NCBI GenBank assembly: GCA_022496805.1
Contig: CM040096.1
Span: 9,115,501-9,179,500 of the forward strand
Direction: 5' to 3'
DNA length: 64,000 bases
Source of the DNA: Pohlia nutans
Taxonomy: Eukaryota > Streptophyta > Bryopsida > Bryales > Mniaceae
Program-made: the position numbers and the translations under genes
Shown here: positions 59,400 to 64,000 of the stretch, in pieces
Position numbering within the stretch: position 1 is the stretch's first letter
Layout: every line of letters starts with the position of its first letter
The notes under the pieces: generated by a model
What the model saw: only the letters and a program-made list of their open reading frames with translations
What the model was told of the DNA's origin: nothing
Database searches by the model: none

Positions 59400-60200
59400 G
59401 AGTCTAGTTAGTATCCACGAGCAATATACGAGTCCCTTGAATGCTCTGGCTAGCAAAAAGTCTTCCCAAGTCAAATCAGGACTCCCAATTTTTAACAAGA
59501 AATTTGAGGATACTAGTCATTAGTGGGAATGCTCTAAAGTTCAACATATAGAATATTTGAGAATATTTTGAGAGATTTTTTTTTCACCAAAAATTTTCAA
59601 AAGAAAAAAATTCAATAAATAATGGAGGCATTTATTTTTAGAGATTGTATTGCCAATCCTAGAGTACACTATTTCGTAACTATAATGCTAATTCAAACAT
59701 CATGGATTAATGTACCTGATGATGAACACCATTGACTTGTTTTGGATTTTATATTGACCACTTGTAAGTCACTATTCACTACAAAAGCTACATGATGATG
59801 GTTCCAAGGTACAAATTTAAACAAGATAACTCATTTATTCTATCATACACTAATGTGACCTTATTGATTCAAAGATGATACTAAATAGAACGAAGTGTGT
59901 AGAAATTGTTGTCGTCCCCCCAAATTTTACAATGCTTTCATCAATTTAAAAGCAACATTATTCCAAAGGCAACACTAAATAGAATGAAGAGTGGAGTTTC
60001 ACATCTACTAAACACCTAGGCTAAACACCAATCTAAAAGTTATTGAAAAGCAACAAAACGTACCCAAGACCGTAAGTCAGTGCAAAAGAAAAAGAAAAAC
60101 CAATAAATAAATAAATAAAATAAAATAAAATAAAATAAAATCTCCTCTACTCCATAAAATGGTCTTCACTCCTAACCTTGGGATTTCTTCAATTGTTGAA
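59400..60200. other. AT-rich intergenic stretch with (AAAAT)n
   Basis: An (AAATA)n/(AAAAT)n tract sits at about 60105-60141. No gene is supported. Confidence 0.4.
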
Positions 60201-60215
60201 TTGAGTGTCACTTAA

Positions 60216-60781
60216 CTCCTAAACGTCCAAATGTCCAAAAAGTGGACGATGTACAGTATCAAACATAGTTTTCTCATCCGTCATTGATTTCTTGCAGTGT
60301 GGATTTTTTACTATATATATTATGGGAAGTTAGCTTCATTCATATGCAATTCAATTAGAAAGGGGATTATTTGTGAAATTTTATACCTCATTTCATGTTG
60401 TAGTGATTCACCCAAAATTTCAAAGATTTCAATGTAAAAGTGCTCTTAAAAAAGTCAACTCATAAAATTAAGCAACCAAAAAATCTCCAAAAATCACTAC
60501 ACTTAGAGTATTACATTTCAACCAATCACAACAAATTTCATGTACAAATTGTCAATATCTTATTTGTAATCAAATTACAAAAGAAATTCAAATTCCAAAT
60601 TTCAAATTTTATACAAAATATTGGTGACAGCAACCATAGATCTAACTATATGGATAAGATCTAAAATTTACAATGTACAACTTTTATTCATACATCAAGT
60701 GCAAAATGTCCCTTTGGATTGCATTTTATGATGCATCTTCGCAAAACTGCCGAATTTGGATTAGGGTGAGGACGTTTAGGG
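60216..60781 (+). mobile_element. TTAA-type MITE, family A copy 8
   Basis: 566 bp, CTCCTAAACGTCC ... GACGTTTAGGG, TTAA 60212-60215 and decayed TCAA 60782-60785. A 74-residue ORF inside is also seen reversed in A7; it follows from DNA similarity, not from a gene. Confidence 0.88.
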
Positions 60782-61119
60782 TCAATTTTGCAAGGGTCTC
60801 TTTTGAAATTCACTTAAAGTTCCCAAATTAACAAATTTTTATTAAAAAATTATAACGAATTTGGAATAATATGCACTATGAGATAGTATAATTTCCATTA
60901 TTTGATTCTACTTATTTTGGAAAATCATTGTTAAGGTCTCACTTTTTGAATTAAAAATGAAACTTGACATATACCAATTTTTCCATTTAAAAAAAATCAC
61001 AATAGCTAACATTGAAGATCCATACCATACAAATGGTTGTCAACTAACACAAGAACCTAGGAAAATTTGGATGGATGAAAAAATGTACGGGGTGTAGTCA
61101 AAAGAAGGCTTACAATCTT

Positions 61120-61157
61120 TTCATCGTCCATTATATGGATACAAGCGTGTCAAAGGG
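61120..61157. mobile_element. solo B-like right end
   Basis: CGTCCATTATATGGA...GTGTCAAAGGG followed by TTAA 61158-61161 resembles the B1 terminus (CGTCCATAATATGGACGCC). The left part was not found. Confidence 0.45.
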
Positions 61158-61324
61158 TTAAAGCTAAATTTAACTTGAAATTTTTGCACAATCATATTAA
61201 TGTACTCCAAAGAAGAAGGCAAAAGAAGCATCGAAGCTCAATAGAACTTGAAAAACAAACCAAGCGCTTCAATAGATGCCTGTATAAAAAGAAGTTGTTA
61301 CAACAGAGTGTATCAAAGTATCTC

Positions 61325-61485
61325 ATAACATTCAGTAGCATGCACTGTCTCTGCCTTGGCTCTACAGTAGAATATTCCACATCCAACAGTACTTCATCAG
61401 TAGCTAAGTGGACAGGTAGAGGTTCAAGATGATGAGCAAAGTGCATGAAGGAAAGGCAATGGGCATGAAGGCTACTGAATGTTAT
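61325..61485. mobile_element. MITE with ATAACATTCAGTAGC ends, copy 3
   Basis: Complete 161-bp copy with matching ends, same family as 43125-43256 and 47173-47339. Confidence 0.85.
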
Positions 61486-61606
61486 GCTAATCAAGTCTTC
61501 TTCTTGTCACACGATTGATATGACCGAATACAAAAATGCAAGGATAAGAGCACATTCCACATAGCTTGAATTTGTTTGAGACCCTATACCAAGGTCCACA
61601 AGACAA

Positions 61607-61738
61607 CACTACAAGGAAACTGGTCGCTTCTCACTACCATTTTGAGCCATTCGAGAGTTGGTGAGTGCTTTTTTGGTCACATAGGACAAAGGTTTCCTTG
61701 ATTTCAATCTATGAAAAGCGACGGGTTTGCTTGTAGTG
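61607..61738. mobile_element. 132-bp CACTA MITE
   Basis: CACTACAAGGAAACTGGTCG ... GGGTTTGCTTGTAGTG flanked by CAA (61604-61606, 61739-61741). Confidence 0.9.
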
Positions 61739-61741
61739 CAA

Positions 61742-62600
61742 TGACATGGATTTGGGAACTACATCCTCCATAAAACTAAAGAAGAATAACTGAAAGGACA
61801 TCTTTGAGTCTATTGGGGTAGTTCTACTAAGAACATTTCCACAAGCCTTTTTTTTATCTTCAAGTTTTTTTGAAAGCTGAGATCCCAGTTTGACTTCAGA
61901 AAACTTTCTACTAGCCAAAGTATTCATGGCTGATATTTTGCTTATGGATACCAAGCAGATTCTTCTTGGTTCGCAAACTCGAGGTTGAAGTTGCTAAACG
62001 AGATTTAAACCTCAACTGATAGGAATGCTGTTAGTGCGCTAACACAGGGTTAAACTTAGTTATAGTACTCAGAACATGCACATACTTCACATAAGCAAAA
62101 TGATTCACATAACAACAGCCATCAATCAAAATTTCGGCAACCAGAAACGGGCAGGAGCAGTTTATGGAATGATCCATGCAGATGAGGAACTTCACTCACT
62201 CATTCATCTCTAATTTACAATGTTCACAGGTTTGTGCGAATACAACACGATTTATGCTATTTCGTAGGTTCATGTTATATTCACGTCTTACCATATGTTT
62301 GATGTAAAAAACAGTGTCATTATAATGTTTACTAAAAATGTATGGTTTATGTACTTTAATAGTATGAATATGATATCTGAAATGCACGACAACCACACTC
62401 GTAACGTTATTGATAGGTATTGTTTTTGCATTGATTTAGTACGTAGAATGCATGTAATATGTGCAAATATGACACTACCTCCGTACACACGAAAACAATG
62501 CAATAACTAGTGTTTTTTTACGTGGCAAGCCACATTTGAGATTGACTTGGATTGTTGATAAAGAAGAGCGGAAATTAAAGTACACGGATCTACAAGGGCA
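61742..62600. other. NRAMP downstream region, no other gene seen
   Basis: The minus ORF at 61709-61954 overlaps the CACTA MITE and the ORFs at 62.2-62.5 kb overlap on both strands; none is convincing. The region probably includes the NRAMP 3' UTR. Confidence 0.4.
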
Positions 62601-62618
62601 AATAACTGACGTGGACAG

Positions 62619-64000
62619 TCAGACGTGGCTGGCAGCGCCGAAGGAGCCTTGGCGGATGGACTGAATGACGAGGTAGCCATTCAAGCCGCCGATGATGACG
62701 GCGATGGTCCACGCGCAGATCCTGGCAACCCAACAATTGACAAACCCGCCCATCTTGTCGCGCGAGCTCGTGAAATGCACCAGCGGCACCACGGCGAAGA
62801 TCAACGTGAACGACAAGATGACTTGACTAAGGACGAGCAATTTCCCAGCTCCGCTGTCGCCGCCAATCGCTGCCACAATCGCTGCCGGCACAATCGCAAT
62901 GGACCGCGTGATCAAGCGCCGCAGCCACGGCTTGATCCTCATGTTCAGAAACCCTTCCATCACCACTTGGCCAGCCAGCGTACCTGTGATTTCATATTCA
63001 TTTTTTCAAGGGAGTCCCATCGGTGATTTGAAAATTGAAACTTGAAAAATTGAAAGCATTTTCTGGAGATTTACAATTTGTTTTACTACAAGTACATAGC
63101 TTTCTATAGAATCGTTGGCTATATATACCAATGATAAGGGAAGATTATGGCAAAAATTCACTACAGCATACCAATAATGGTGGAGTTTTGACCGCTGGCC
63201 AGCAATCCCACGCCAAACAGAATTCTTGCCGCGTTGTCGCCCAGCGCGGGCGCCAGAAGCTTGTACGCGTCGCTGATATTCACCACGTTGCGATTCGCGT
63301 TCGGGCCGTAATGAAACGCGGCCGCCGCGAGAATCAGAATGGACGCGTTCACGAAAAACGCCAGCATGAGTGATAGACAAGAATCCCAGGTACCGTACTT
63401 CACCGCCATCTTCTTCCCTTCTTTCGTCCGTGGGTACGCGCGCGTTTGAATGATGCTGGAATGGAGAAACAGCGAGTGCGGCATGCACGTCGCGCCGAGA
63501 ATTCCAATCGCATTGAACAGAATCGCGGGGTTTGTGATGATTTCGGGTTTGGGGTACAGTCCAACTGCCACTTTGATCCATTCGGGTTTCACGGCGATGA
63601 GCTCGTAGACGAAGACGCCGGCGATGAGGAGGCAGAGCGTGAACACTACAACCTCCAAGCTTCGGAAACTTCTTGTACCAAACACTAGAATGAACATGGT
63701 GTCCACCGCGGTGATGAGTACGCCAGCCCACAGAGGAAGCCCGAACAGGAGGTTCATCGCCACCGCGGACCCGATGACCTCGGCCAAATCCGTTGCGGCT
63801 ATGGCGATCTCCATCATGACCCAGAGCACATACACGACGGGTTTCGGATACGCGTCGCGGCACGCCTGCGCCAAGTCGCGGTCTGCGACAATGCCGAGCT
63901 TCAGAGACATGGACTGGAAGAAGATGGCGGTGAAATTAGAGAGGAGAATGACAGACAGAAGCGTGTAGCCGAACGCCGCGCCGCCGCTGAGATCCGTCGC
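62619..64000 (-). CDS. NRAMP-family divalent metal transporter, 3' part (5' end outside window)
   Basis: The exon from the window edge to 63172 (276 codons) joins exon 62983-62619 (121 codons) across a 188-bp GT-AG intron in phase 1. The protein enters at ATDLSGGAAFGYTLLSVILL and covers transmembrane segments from about TM2 to the C-terminus: ATDLAEVIGSAVAMNLLFG, the TM6 signature ILGATCMPHSLFLHSS with the metal-coordinating Met, ASGQNSTIIGTLAGQVVMEG and LRRLITRSIAIVPAAIVAA. The family uses H+ to move Mn2+/Fe2+ across membranes. TM1 with its DPGN metal site is off the window. TM6 reads MPHS, as in fungal SMF proteins, not the MPHN of many NRAMP proteins. Codon GC is high compared with the flanks. 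Confidence 0.93.

Overview
This window looks like nuclear DNA of a green plant (streptophyte, probably a land plant). It has cytosolic RPS9, LSM1, TIM22, a long P-class PPR gene and a TRM/LONGIFOLIA-type gene, all split by short GT-AG introns. Three gene promoters carry telo-box motifs (AAACCCTAA) and the transposons are of plant type (CACTA, Stowaway, GAGCA/TTA elements). The spacing, about seven genes in 64 kb with AT-rich intergenic DNA and GC-richer exons, would suit a compact bryophyte-like genome. The species cannot be named from sequence alone.

Genes from left to right. A dead Tc1/mariner transposase (2315-3694) is cut by a CACTA MITE. RPS9 (4538-5953, +) has three exons. A small secreted protein (13876-14394, -) is unidentified and has a duplicated 3' end. 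A decayed gene lies at about 23.2-24.6 kb (-). LSM1 (34500-37236, +) has five exons and a repeat-filled first intron. A TRM-like/DUF4378 gene (38198-42746, -) has four exons. TIM22 (48685-50786, +) has four exons. A 22-repeat PPR protein (54841-58366, -) probably has a separate presequence exon. An NRAMP metal transporter (62619 to beyond 64000, -) is 5' partial. The live genes are unrelated housekeeping or organelle genes; nothing here is an operon.

The rest is mostly non-autonomous DNA transposons, often nested. The dominant and most interesting component is a set of elements that all sit between TTAA tetranucleotides and begin CCCCTAA and end TTAGGGG. This is the arrangement of piggyBac-type elements (TTAA target duplication, termini starting CCC). 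I see at least six internally unrelated families with these ends: A, about 568 bp, eight copies; B; C; D with D'; E with its relatives F and H; and G. Together they occupy very roughly a sixth of the window. Two paralogous comparisons show TTAA insertion directly: A2 inside B2 versus uninterrupted B1, and B2 inside a foldback element versus its uninterrupted copy at 39.5 kb. Four neighbouring pairs abut and share one TTAA. No transposase that could move them is visible here.

Other repeats include four CACTA MITEs with perfect 3-bp duplications, three Stowaway-like MITEs plus fragments, a 1.26-kb palindrome at 29.8-31.06 kb, a 0.36-kb foldback inside a TRM intron, and several short tandem arrays. 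The stretches 1.1-2.3, 9.9-10.9, 11.2-12.3, 31.8-33.1, 43.3-44.2, 52.3-54.1 and 59.4-60.2 kb show no gene I can support.
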